From positions 124,001 to 188,000 of IMG/VR virus record IMGVR_UViG_3300007512_001664: a stretch of DNA of 64,000 nucleotides; one strand, 5' to 3'. Numbering within the stretch: the stretch's first letter is position 1; each line of letters opens with the position of its first letter. Made by a program: the position numbers and the translations under genes. The notes under the pieces were generated by a model. It worked only from the letters and a program-made list of their open reading frames with translations. It made no database searches and was not told the origin of the DNA. This DNA comes from a virus. Positions 35,613 through 42,800 of the stretch are shown piece by piece.

Positions 35613-36013
35613 TGAGTTTCGAGTTTCATTAACTCTACTAAATTTTTTATATCATTTGTTGCGAAGCTTATGTTTTTATATATATTTTCTAAAAAACTAA
35701 TAATCAGAATTTCATTTTCAATTTTCCGATCTATACTTTTAATTTCTTTTTTATTCTCAACGGCTTTTTGAGCAATTGATTTATTCACCCGTACGGGTTC
35801 TTTATCTTGATAATCAGTTATATATTTTTCTAGGAGAGTAGATCGCTCAGATTTAAAATTATTTAATTTAATTTTATGATTAATTAATCTAGCCGACCAC
35901 TTATGCTTATTAGCAACTAGCTGTTCTTGCGTAGATGTAACTTCTAATCGATCTAAATTTGTATCTATACTTGCTTCTTTAAGATACTGATTGATAATAT
36001 CACCAATCTCCAT
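35609..36013 (-). CDS. uvsY: Recombination mediator UvsY
   Basis: The 134-residue protein fits T4 UvsY (137) in length and pattern: an N-terminal DTNLDRLEVTSTQEQLVANK segment, KWSARLINHKIKLNNFKSE (like T4 KWLNKHSSIKKEMLRIE) and a C-terminal helix pair. UvsY loads UvsX onto gp32-coated DNA. It is adjacent to uvsW as in T4, and it is the first gene of the long minus-strand block. Confidence 0.78.
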   Translation of the reverse strand: MEIGDIINQYLKEASIDTNLDRLEVTSTQEQLVANKHKWSARLINHKIKLNNFKSERSTLLEKYITDYQDKEPVRVNKSIAQKAVENKKEIKSIDRKIENEILIISFLENIYKNISFATNDIKNLVELMKLETQ

Positions 36014-36019
36014 TTATTT

Positions 36020-36046
36020 ATTATACCGTTTTTTAAAAAAAGTCAA
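36020..36046 (-). promoter_or_regulatory. Sigma70-like promoter of the replication block, TTGACT-N15-TATAAT
   Basis: Minus-strand TTGACT (36041-36046) and TATAAT (36020-36025) are 15 bases apart, and the uvsY ATG starts 7 bases after the -10 box. This is the only intergenic space upstream of the whole minus-strand block, so it is the natural early promoter for it. Confidence 0.55.
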
Positions 36047-36063
36047 CTTATTAACCGTTATGC

Positions 36064-36071
36064 GATAAATA
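36064..36071 (+). promoter_or_regulatory. Late-promoter-like box GATAAATA
   Basis: GATAAATA is followed by six bases (CTTAAT) and ATG 36078. It is divergent from the sigma70-like promoter of uvsY, only 18 bases away. Confidence 0.5.
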
Positions 36072-36077
36072 CTTAAT

Positions 36078-36305
36078 ATGCCTCTTAAGTTATTCGATCA
36101 AGCAGTTACACACTATCTAACTGATAATACCGTTGCGTCTGCTAATATAGGTCCAACAGGAGCGCAAGGCGCAGGAGATTTTACTACTGCGGATTCATAT
36201 GCACCTGGTGATGCAAGAATGCCTAAGATATTAGGTGATACTATTACACGTAAAGGTAAAGCAAAAAAGAAGCGCAAAAAGAAAAAAGTTGCAAGTTCTA
36301 GCTAA
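36078..36305 (+). CDS. Small basic-tailed protein of unknown function
   Basis: The 75-residue product has a low-complexity Gly/Ala middle and a strongly basic tail (KGKAKKKRKKKKVASSS), suggesting nucleic-acid contact. The late-type box upstream suggests a virion or packaging role. No family is recognised. Confidence 0.6.
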   Translation: MPLKLFDQAVTHYLTDNTVASANIGPTGAQGAGDFTTADSYAPGDARMPKILGDTITRKGKAKKKRKKKKVASSS

Positions 36306-36322
36306 AGAATAAGTAACTATAT

Positions 36323-36826
36323 ATGCCTAGCGCAGCCAAACAGAAGGGTAACGCATGGGAGAGAGAAGTTGCTAAGGATTTAAGTGAAGTTTTTAATGAA
36401 AATTTTATTAGAGTTCCAAATTCCGGAGCCTATACTGGAGGCGCTAATTTTCACCGACTTGATCAATTAACCGAAGACCAAAAACGTATGATGGATGGAG
36501 ATATAATGGTACCTCCGTGCATGTCTAAATTTAAATTAGAATGTAAGAATTATAAAACGTTTGAATATCATAGGTTATTTACTGAAAATAAAACATTAGA
36601 TAAATGGATTAAACAAGCAGAGAGTGGTAGATTATGGTTTTTAATAATTAAAGTAACTAGAAAAGGTAGTTATTTATTATTCCATAAAGATATATCTCAT
36701 TATTTCCGTTTTGAAAATTACTTGCGTTATACAAAGAATTATATTATAATTAAGTATGATAATTTTTGGAAGAGTAATGTAGATGCAATTAGAAAACTTA
36801 ACGAAAATCCACCACCAGAGCTATAA
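36323..36826 (+). CDS. Hjc/PD-(D/E)XK-type endonuclease
   Basis: The 167-residue protein has KGNAWEREVAKDL (residues 8-20, acidic helix), GDIMVPP (about 57, metal-binding Asp) and KLECKNYKTFEYH (about 69-81, the ExK pair), the nuclease core of archaeal-Hjc-like resolvases. It could resolve branched DNA before packaging, a job T4 gives to the unrelated gp49. No gp49 homologue is seen in the window. It could also be a different DNA-end nuclease. Confidence 0.72.
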   Translation: MPSAAKQKGNAWEREVAKDLSEVFNENFIRVPNSGAYTGGANFHRLDQLTEDQKRMMDGDIMVPPCMSKFKLECKNYKTFEYHRLFTENKTLDKWIKQAESGRLWFLIIKVTRKGSYLLFHKDISHYFRFENYLRYTKNYIIIKYDNFWKSNVDAIRKLNENPPPEL

Positions 36827-37325
36827 GTTACCTAATTCTTTTTTCAATATTGTTAATTTTACTCCGGTTATAGAATATATTCATAATTCATCGATTGATA
36901 AGATATCTGAATTTGATAGTGAGTTAAAGTTTAATAACAAACAGCATAAAAAATATATATTTCATTATTTTATACATTATACTTGTGAAGTATTAAAAAT
37001 TTGTAATAATAAGAAAAAACCGGTAATATATTTTGACGTCACTAACGCGCTTAATAAAGAGTATATTCCCTTTTTAAACGTTTTTGCGAAGAAATTTCCA
37101 GTTATTATAATACGTGAACCATTATCCTTTAAAGAATTTAAGAAAACACTTAAATGTGATGGTGTTTCAATAGAGTTAATTATATTGTTAATGAGAAAAC
37201 TTAAAAAGATACAAATCGGTAAGTTTTATTTTAGTAAATTACAATACTTTTGTAAGCGTTATGAGTTAACCTTTTTAGATAAAACATATTTCAATGATAT
37301 AAGAAATAAGCTTTCGCTGCTATAA
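36783..37325 (+). CDS. Protein of unknown function
   Basis: The 180-residue, Lys- and Phe-rich product has a central VIYFDVTNALNKEYIPFLNVF segment that suggests an alpha/beta fold. The annotated ATG lies 44 bases inside the endonuclease gene; no nearer start is clearly better. Its stop overlaps the late box of the next gene. No family is recognised. Confidence 0.6.
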   Translation: MQLENLTKIHHQSYKLPNSFFNIVNFTPVIEYIHNSSIDKISEFDSELKFNNKQHKKYIFHYFIHYTCEVLKICNNKKKPVIYFDVTNALNKEYIPFLNVFAKKFPVIIIREPLSFKEFKKTLKCDGVSIELIILLMRKLKKIQIGKFYFSKLQYFCKRYELTFLDKTYFNDIRNKLSLL

Positions 37326-37328
37326 ATA
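37321..37328 (+). promoter_or_regulatory. T4-type late promoter TATAAATA
   Basis: An exact TATAAATA is followed by ATTAAG and ATG 37335, a six-base gap. With the usual T4 late start five to six bases after the box, transcription would begin at or beside the start codon. Confidence 0.6.
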
Positions 37329-37334
37329 ATTAAG

Positions 37335-38501
37335 ATGAGTAAGTTTCTTAAAAAAATCGCTGAATTGACAACAGGTCATGATGATACGCACTCTACTGAG
37401 ACTCAAACCCTTGCTAACCTAAGAAAAAAGCAGAAGGAGACGCCTAATGATCTTACTGATGATGAAAAGCGAGCATTAAAAGATGATGATGAAAGAACTA
37501 AAAAGCTCCAAACCAAGGTTCAACGGGATATACAGGCCTTAAATTCTTCAACAGAAGTAATTAACTCAATGCTCATCGAGGCTCCAGGAGATGAATTTGT
37601 TCCTAGACAAGGACCACCTGTTGGTGGTGAATTTGAACCAGCTATTCCGCCTCCTGGAGTTGGAGCTCCACCGTTACCGGATCCTGTTCAAGAGCCAGCT
37701 GAACCGTTAACGACAGAAGGAGAAACATTTTTAGTAAATCTTGCTCGTAAAGCATTACATATTAACTTAGATGATGTATTACTATCAGACGCTGATAGAG
37801 AACTTATTAATAAAGATGCTGAACCAGAAACTGCTAAAAAGGTAGCTAAAATTGTACACAAGATACTAGTCGATCAAGGATATACTGAAAGTTTTGTTAA
37901 TAAAGCAGACATGGTCCTCGAGGATCTATTAAAAAAAAACGATAAAGTAGTTGTTCTTGTTCCTGGTAGCTTTAAACCACCTCATAAAGGTCATTATGAA
38001 ATGGTCGAACATTATAGCCGAGCCTATCCTGATGGTCATGTACATGTTTTAATTTCTGCACCGTCTGCTAAGAGTGAGAGAAGAACTAAAGACGGTAAAG
38101 TAATTACTCCATCTGCTGCTGCGCAGATTTTTGAACTATACGTTCAACCTCTTAATAATGTAACAGTAAGTATTTCTGAATATCCGTCCCCAGTTACGGC
38201 AGCGTATGAATCTCTTAAGACGTTAGATACTGGAACAACGGTAGTTTTAGGAGCTAGTACAAAAGATAATGATTGGAAGCGCTGGTCATATGCACGTCCA
38301 TGGGCCGAGAAAGAAGGATTAGGTTTAAATATCCTCGACCCGGAACAGACTGCAGTTAATGTTAGTACAAATCCATCAGGCCGTCCTTATAGCGCTAGTA
38401 ATATTAGAGATAATTTTGACGATTTTGAAAAAATAAGGACTGACATACCGGAGCATGTCAATCCTGAGGAGGTTAAGCAAGTTTTTGATTCTCTTCAGTA
38501 A
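37335..38501 (+). CDS. Fusion: acidic virion-type N-terminus + HIGH-superfamily nucleotidyltransferase
   Basis: The 388-residue protein has two parts. The C-terminal half (from about residue 207) is a cytidylyltransferase/NMN-adenylyltransferase-type domain with VVLVPGSFKPPHKGHYEM (the HxGH motif, HKGH), VILGAS-like TTVVLGASTKDNDWKRW and SASNIRDNF. The N-terminal part (1-200) is helical and Pro/Glu-rich with INSMLIEAPGDE (about 75-86), a good L-x-E prohead-protease-type site. An enzyme carried in or delivered by the capsid is possible. The substrate is unknown; NAD or lipid/sugar CDP chemistry are options. Confidence 0.8.
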   Translation: MSKFLKKIAELTTGHDDTHSTETQTLANLRKKQKETPNDLTDDEKRALKDDDERTKKLQTKVQRDIQALNSSTEVINSMLIEAPGDEFVPRQGPPVGGEFEPAIPPPGVGAPPLPDPVQEPAEPLTTEGETFLVNLARKALHINLDDVLLSDADRELINKDAEPETAKKVAKIVHKILVDQGYTESFVNKADMVLEDLLKKNDKVVVLVPGSFKPPHKGHYEMVEHYSRAYPDGHVHVLISAPSAKSERRTKDGKVITPSAAAQIFELYVQPLNNVTVSISEYPSPVTAAYESLKTLDTGTTVVLGASTKDNDWKRWSYARPWAEKEGLGLNILDPEQTAVNVSTNPSGRPYSASNIRDNFDDFEKIRTDIPEHVNPEEVKQVFDSLQ

Positions 38502-39140
38502 TTATTTTAAATCTCTGACAAAATCATAGAACTCTTGACGAGTTAAATCTGTTTTATCTAAAAACGCTCCTGACATTCTAGCAGTTTTCATAATACTATC
38601 ATGCTTTACTCCACGAAGACCAGCACAAGTATGATTAGCTGATACTAAAACAGCAACCCCTTTATTATCTTTACATACTTCATTCATATAATTATGAATT
38701 TGCATAGTTAAGTTTTCTTGTACTTGTGGTCTTCTTGAAAACCATTCAACAATTCGGTTAATTTTACTTAAACCAATCACCTTACCATCTTTACCTGGTA
38801 TATAAGATACATGAGCTTGACCGATAAACGGTAAATGGTGGTGAGAACAAAAAGAATTAACTTTAATATTACCTTGAAATACTAATCCATCATATTTATC
38901 AACATTATCAAATGCTGTGATTTTAGGAGGTTCATTATAACAACCCTCAGCTAATTCATTAACAAACGCTTTTGCTACTCGTCTCGGTGTGTCTGCGCTG
39001 TTTGGATCATTTCTCCAGTCGAAACCTAAGGCATCCATATAACACTCATAAGCAGCAGAGGCCTTTTCAATAATTAATTCTTTTTCTTGTTCAGTTCTGG
39101 GCTTGTTACCATTAGCGTATTGAAGTAAATCCTCATTCAT
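38502..39140 (-). CDS. folE: GTP cyclohydrolase I (FolE)
   Basis: This protein of about 212 residues has NSFCSHHHLPFIGQAHVSY (zinc Cys and catalytic His) and HTCAGLRGVKHDSIMKT near the C-terminus, complete for FolE. It converts GTP to dihydroneopterin triphosphate, the first step to preQ0 (and folate). I start at the ATG 39138-39140 (protein MNEDLLQY) instead of the upstream ATG at 39149, because the latter overlaps the -10 box TATAAT of a good promoter. Confidence 0.93.
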   Translation of the reverse strand: MNEDLLQYANGNKPRTEQEKELIIEKASAAYECYMDALGFDWRNDPNSADTPRRVAKAFVNELAEGCYNEPPKITAFDNVDKYDGLVFQGNIKVNSFCSHHHLPFIGQAHVSYIPGKDGKVIGLSKINRIVEWFSRRPQVQENLTMQIHNYMNEVCKDNKGVAVLVSANHTCAGLRGVKHDSIMKTARMSGAFLDKTDLTRQEFYDFVRDLK

Positions 39141-39147
39141 ATGAATC

Positions 39148-39175
39148 ATTATAGTGTATTCGATTTATAAATCAA
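39148..39175 (-). promoter_or_regulatory. Sigma70-like promoter of folE, TTGATT-N16-TATAAT
   Basis: Minus-strand TTGATT (39170-39175) and TATAAT (39148-39153) are 16 bases apart. The folE start chosen here follows the -10 box after 7 bases. The divergent late-type box for the 39188 gene directly abuts it. Confidence 0.55.
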
Positions 39176-39182
39176 CTAAATA
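39175..39182 (+). promoter_or_regulatory. Late-promoter-like box ACTAAATA
   Basis: ACTAAATA is followed by ATTAC and ATG 39188, the same ATTAC spacer as at 11857-11861. Confidence 0.4.
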
Positions 39183-39187
39183 ATTAC

Positions 39188-39361
39188 ATGAAATCTATTT
39201 TATTATGCGGAGGAAAAGCATGCTGTCCGACGTTATCCTTATATGAAGACAAAAAAACAGTCCAAATTACGGATGATGATAATAATACTATTAAGATGGA
39301 TGTATCTCAAGCTAAATTAATTGATAAAGCCTTAAGGGACCTCTTAAAGGAGGATCAATAA
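39188..39361 (+). CDS. Small Cys-containing protein, 57 residues
   Basis: The frame begins MKSILLCGGKACCPTL, continues with an acidic middle and ends LLKEDQ. Its last codons contain the strong ribosome site AAGGAGG used by the next gene. The CGGKACC cluster could bind metal. No family is recognised. It is too short for firm proof, but it has a late-type box and a translationally coupled neighbour. Confidence 0.6.
   Translation: MKSILLCGGKACCPTLSLYEDKKTVQITDDDNNTIKMDVSQAKLIDKALRDLLKEDQ
39347..39353 (+). promoter_or_regulatory. Perfect Shine-Dalgarno AAGGAGG before a non-ATG start
   Basis: AAGGAGG lies 7 bases before codon ATA at 39361 and 10 before ATT at 39364, in frame with the following membrane protein. 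No ATG, GTG or TTG stands at the right distance, so it suggests a rare ATA or ATT start. Confidence 0.5.
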
Positions 39362-39645
39362 TAATTATTATCGATATATTAGCGTGTATCGGTTTAACGT
39401 TTATTCTTAAATACGGTACTATTCTTAATTTTCCTAGAAAACTTCTTACTAGATTGTCGTTTTTACGAGAGTTGTTTAAATGTAGTTTATGTTTAGGGTT
39501 CTGGTCAGGTGTTATTGTGTATTTTGTAAGTAAAAACGATTATATTTTGTTTCCATTTGTCAGCGCTGGTGTATGTTGGATAGTCGATAATTTTAATAAT
39601 GTTTTACAATCCATAGAATTAAAACTTGATAAAGAAGAGAAATAA
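39361..39645 (+). CDS. Small membrane protein with CSxCLGFW motif (DUF1360-like), non-canonical start
   Basis: The frame reads through from about 39361 to 39645 (about 94 residues) with no ATG. A TTG at 39454 would give only 63 residues and delete the first hydrophobic segment (IIIIDILACIGLTFILKYG). The full form has that segment, then FKCSLCLGFWSGVIVYFV, and a third hydrophobic stretch. The Cys-x-x-Cys-Leu-Gly-Phe-Trp pattern is known to me from small phage membrane proteins related to DUF1360. Start at ATA 39361 or ATT 39364 is inferred from the Shine-Dalgarno. Confidence 0.55.
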   Translation: MIIIDILACIGLTFILKYGTILNFPRKLLTRLSFLRELFKCSLCLGFWSGVIVYFVSKNDYILFPFVSAGVCWIVDNFNNVLQSIELKLDKEEK

Positions 39646-39653
39646 TATATAAT
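39626..39653 (+). promoter_or_regulatory. Sigma70-like promoter of queD, TTGATA-N16-TATAAT
   Basis: TTGATA (39626-39631) and TATAAT (39648-39653) are 16 bases apart, and the queD ATG follows the -10 box after 7 bases. It lies within the 3' end of the membrane protein gene. It would serve queD, the 49-residue gene and queE, predicting a leaderless mRNA. Confidence 0.55.
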
Positions 39654-39660
39654 CTCATTT

Positions 39661-40146
39661 ATGAGTTTTACTAGTACAAAAATTATTGAACTCGGTAGTT
39701 GTGCTTTCCGACAACCAAAAGCAGAATCACATTGCAGATTTATACATGGATATAGATTAACTGCTAAGTTCTGGTTCGGGGCTAATCAATTAGATAAAAA
39801 TAATTGGGTAGTTGATTTCGGTAGTTTAAAGCATCTTAAAAAAGTACTACAAGGTCAATTTGATCACACTCTAGTAATTGCTGCAGATGATCCTGCGATA
39901 AGAGCCTTTAAAATGTTAAATGACGATGACATTGTGGATTTAAGAATTATGGATGGTGTTGGTATTGAGAAATTTGCTGAGTATTGTTTTAATACTGCTA
40001 ATAATTTTATTAAAGAGAGTACAGAGGGTAGGTGCTGGGTAGATAAAGTCGAAGTATTTGAACACGAAAATAATTCTGCTATTTATACAGATAAAATGGT
40101 CACAACTATGAGATTTGTTGACCACACGGATCAAGATAATGGGTAA
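39661..40146 (+). CDS. queD: QueD-like 6-carboxytetrahydropterin synthase
   Basis: The 161-residue protein has the family's CxxxHG core (CRFIHGYRL, residues 25-33), WVVDFGSLKHLKK (about 49-61), QFDHTLV (about 66) and VEVFEHENNSAIY. It would convert dihydroneopterin triphosphate to carboxytetrahydropterin. Two of the three usual zinc histidines appear changed: HGH is HGY (Tyr31) and the AAH region is CAF (14-16). His24 might substitute. Context between FolE and QueE strongly supports the pathway role. Confidence 0.82.
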   Translation: MSFTSTKIIELGSCAFRQPKAESHCRFIHGYRLTAKFWFGANQLDKNNWVVDFGSLKHLKKVLQGQFDHTLVIAADDPAIRAFKMLNDDDIVDLRIMDGVGIEKFAEYCFNTANNFIKESTEGRCWVDKVEVFEHENNSAIYTDKMVTTMRFVDHTDQDNG

Positions 40147-40288
40147 AGGTAGTAAGCGCCGGAAAGAGGATACCAGTAAACTTAATGATAACTGGGATGA
40201 CATAAAGTGGGATAAACCTAAGAAGAAGGAAGTAGAACCGAAGGCTCGAGACATAAAAGACTTATATTTAAATGACAAATCTTTATAA
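40139..40288 (+). CDS. Small basic protein, 49 residues
   Basis: The ATG at 40139 overlaps the queD end and the frame overlaps the queE start by 17 bases. It encodes MGKGSKRRKEDTSKLNDNWDDIKW and a Lys-rich tail. Similar short GKGS...NWD proteins are familiar to me from T4-like marine phages, but no function is known. Overlap with both neighbours supports translation. Confidence 0.62.
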   Translation: MGKGSKRRKEDTSKLNDNWDDIKWDKPKKKEVEPKARDIKDLYLNDKSL

Positions 40289-41033
40289 AGAAGATCTTAG
40301 TGATAAGACAATACTGCTATCTGATGATAAAGTATTTTATACTGTAGAAGGAGAAGGAGAGTTTGTAGGATATCCTTCAGTCTTTATGCGATTATCTATG
40401 TGTAACCTTACATGTCAGGGTTTCGCTTCAGATGACTCTCCGCATGGTTGTGATAGTTATGTATCTTGGAGTGTAAAGAATAGAATTACAAATGCTGACT
40501 TATTACAACACTTAGAACAGGAAGGTTTTGAAAAGCATTTATATAACGGAGCTATATGGAAGATTACAGGCGGTGAGCCTTTAGTACAGCAGCCCGCATT
40601 GCTTAGGTTTTTAGCATATATGGAGGTAGAATGGGGTTGGGTACCTAGAATTGATTTTGAAACCAACGCTACAATTATGCCTGATAAAGAATGGATTAGA
40701 GTTGGTGCTACATTTACTACTTCTCCTAAGCTTAGTAATAACGGTGACCCAGAAAATAGGAGATATAAACCTAATGTATTAGAATGGCATGCAAACCAGG
40801 GATCTGGTTTTAAATTCGTCATAAGTAAAGAATCAGATTTAGATGAAGTAATGAAAAAGTATGTTGATAAGTTTGATATACCTACAGGTCGTGTCTGGTT
40901 AATGCCTTGCGCTGGTAGTAGAAAAGAGCATATTGAAGTTGCTCCTATGGTTGCAGAGTTAGCTAAAAAGCATCACTTTAATTTTAGTCCTAGGCTGCAT
41001 TTACTAGTATGGGATATGGCCTTAAAGGTATAA
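40272..41033 (+). CDS. queE: 7-carboxy-7-deazaguanine synthase QueE (radical SAM)
   Basis: The 253-residue protein has RLSMCNLTCQGF (residues 40-51), a further Cys60 in PHGCDSYVSW, KITGGEPLVQQ (around 99), DFETNAT and an SPKLS motif. The Fe-S cysteines are spaced C-x3-C-x11-C and not the classic C-x3-C-x2-C; longer spacings are known in some QueE proteins. It forms the deazapurine ring. It follows queD and the small gene in one operon. Confidence 0.88.
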   Translation: MTNLYKEDLSDKTILLSDDKVFYTVEGEGEFVGYPSVFMRLSMCNLTCQGFASDDSPHGCDSYVSWSVKNRITNADLLQHLEQEGFEKHLYNGAIWKITGGEPLVQQPALLRFLAYMEVEWGWVPRIDFETNATIMPDKEWIRVGATFTTSPKLSNNGDPENRRYKPNVLEWHANQGSGFKFVISKESDLDEVMKKYVDKFDIPTGRVWLMPCAGSRKEHIEVAPMVAELAKKHHFNFSPRLHLLVWDMALKV

Positions 41034-41053
41034 CTAAATAAATATTAATTAAT

Positions 41054-41812
41054 ATGAGGATTGCAATTAGTGGAACCGCGTGTCAGGGTAAAACTACTTT
41101 AATTAAAGACTTCTTAGAGCAATGGCCGAGTTATACTACCCCTAAAAAGACCTATAGAGACATAATTAAAGAAAATAATCTCGAGCATTCATCAAAAACT
41201 AATAAAAAAACACAAAAGAAAATATTAGATTTTATGATTAAAGAGCAAAAAAAATATCGTAGCTCTGATAATGTAATTTTTGATAGATGTCCACTAGATA
41301 ATCTTGTATATAGCATGTGGGCAACCGAACAACCTGAGGTAGATATAGATGATGATTTTGTACAGGAATGTATTCCTCTCGTTAGAGAGAGTTTTCGTAA
41401 TTTAGATATTATATTTTTTACACCTATAACAAAAGTTGCTCCTGTTGAATTAACAGAAGACGATTTACGAGATACTGACCCTAAAGTTATAGAGGAAGTA
41501 GATAATATTTTTAAAGCTATGCACCGAGAATACATGAATAATGATTCGAGTGTGTTTTTTATTAAAGATGATAAACCTGGTATTATAGAAGTATTTGGTA
41601 ATCAGAGAGAACGTATACAAATACTTAAACTTTATATTGATGCTGAGGGAGATATACATCCGGGCGGCGATCTTATCGATGAAGATATGCTATCTGATAT
41701 GAAAGCATTAAGTGGTGTGTGGGCAGATGTAGATCCTACAGAGCATTCTCATTTACGAAAAGCATTAGAAGAGCAAATTGAGAAAGATAAGGCGGGTCGT
41801 ATGAATAAATAA
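41054..41812 (+). CDS. P-loop kinase/ATPase (AAA_28, NadR-like)
   Basis: The 252-residue protein has ISGTACQGKTTLI (residues 4-16, Walker A), VIFDRCPLDNLVYSMWA (about 75-91, Asp-Arg as in nucleoside kinases), and a C-terminal acidic-basic helix. It resembles NadR-type and thymidylate-kinase-like phage kinases. Directly after queE, it could phosphorylate a deazaguanine nucleoside or nucleotide; it could equally serve NAD metabolism with the nucleotidyltransferase at 37335. The substrate is unproven. Confidence 0.72.
   Translation: MRIAISGTACQGKTTLIKDFLEQWPSYTTPKKTYRDIIKENNLEHSSKTNKKTQKKILDFMIKEQKKYRSSDNVIFDRCPLDNLVYSMWATEQPEVDIDDDFVQECIPLVRESFRNLDIIFFTPITKVAPVELTEDDLRDTDPKVIEEVDNIFKAMHREYMNNDSSVFFIKDDKPGIIEVFGNQRERIQILKLYIDAEGDIHPGGDLIDEDMLSDMKALSGVWADVDPTEHSHLRKALEEQIEKDKAGRMNK
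41804..41811 (+). promoter_or_regulatory. Late-promoter-like box AATAAATA
   Basis: AATAAATA overlaps the stop region of the kinase gene and is followed by ATTAT and ATG 41817, the common five-base gap. Confidence 0.45.
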
Positions 41813-41816
41813 TTAT

Positions 41817-42008
41817 ATGACGGATTATGATAAATTATGTGAACGATATATGACTAGACAGGTGCGTTCATTTTATCCACGTAAATTTGAATTATCACAA
41901 GAATTTATTGATGCATTTAAATTAGAATATTCTCGATTAGCTGAAAGCGGTCAAAACAAAAAAACATTATTAGAAAGAATTCGTAAAGCCTTAAGCTTCC
42001 ATCTTTAA
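41817..42008 (+). CDS. Small helical protein of unknown function
   Basis: The 63-residue product has an Arg-, Lys- and Tyr-rich helical pattern. Its 3' end overlaps the convergent phoH gene by 18 bases. A late-type box stands before it. No family is recognised. Confidence 0.55.
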   Translation: MTDYDKLCERYMTRQVRSFYPRKFELSQEFIDAFKLEYSRLAESGQNKKTLLERIRKALSFHL

Positions 42009-42791
42009 ATCTCTCAATACTTTTACAATATATTTTAAGATTTCAGACCGTACAATATCCAACTCATTAAATTTAAATGTACATATACCGTGCTTATAGG
42101 ACTCCTCCGTATTAAATGCATTTAAAATTGATTTAAAACCAGTCTTACTTCCTATATCACTTTGCTGAGTATCTCCGGTTACTATATATTTTGTATTTTC
42201 ACCGAATCGTGTTAAAATTGTAGTTAATTCCCCGGAGGTTAAATTTTGTGCTTCATCAATTAAAACACAGGCGTTATTAAACGTTAATCCACGTACGTAA
42301 TTTACCGGAACACACTTAATATATTGTTCAGTTATTAGACTAGAAGATAAAGACTTATCTAAAAATTCATTTAATTTTTCAAATAACGGAAAACACCACG
42401 GTAAAAATTTATCATCAACTTCTCCCGGTAATGAGCCCATGCTTTTTGACGCTGACTCTACAATACTTCGTATGTAGATAATTTCTTGTACTTTTTGTGT
42501 ACGTAATAATTGTAATGCGACATATACTGATAAATATGTCTTTGCCGACCCGGCAGGCCCATCGACTAACGCCATTCTACATATATCCTTAAAACATGTT
42601 TCAAGGAATTGTTCGTGAACGGGTGTTATTTCATATTTTTGTTTAACATCAAAATTTAGGAATGTATTCTTCTCTATACTTTCTTTAATTTCCTTATTGT
42701 TAACTAATTTTTTCTTACTAACTCGTCTGCCACTTAATGCAGTCTTTTTAGTTGAGTTAGAAACCGACGCGGAACGTCCTTTTCTAGCCAT
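41991..42791 (-). CDS. phoH: PhoH-like ATPase
   Basis: The 266-residue protein has a basic N-terminal tail (residues 1-50), then P-loop DGPAGSAKT (77-85), the GxVD-like SMGSLPGEVDDKF, Walker B ACVLIDEAQNLTSGEL and YIVTGDTQQSD, all typical of PhoH. Phage PhoH proteins are common in marine T4-like phages; the cellular role is unsettled (RNA-linked ATPase). It is expressed divergently from the sugar region. Confidence 0.92.
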   Translation of the reverse strand: MARKGRSASVSNSTKKTALSGRRVSKKKLVNNKEIKESIEKNTFLNFDVKQKYEITPVHEQFLETCFKDICRMALVDGPAGSAKTYLSVYVALQLLRTQKVQEIIYIRSIVESASKSMGSLPGEVDDKFLPWCFPLFEKLNEFLDKSLSSSLITEQYIKCVPVNYVRGLTFNNACVLIDEAQNLTSGELTTILTRFGENTKYIVTGDTQQSDIGSKTGFKSILNAFNTEESYKHGICTFKFNELDIVRSEILKYIVKVLRDLKMEA

Positions 42792-42800
42792 ATCTTTAAA

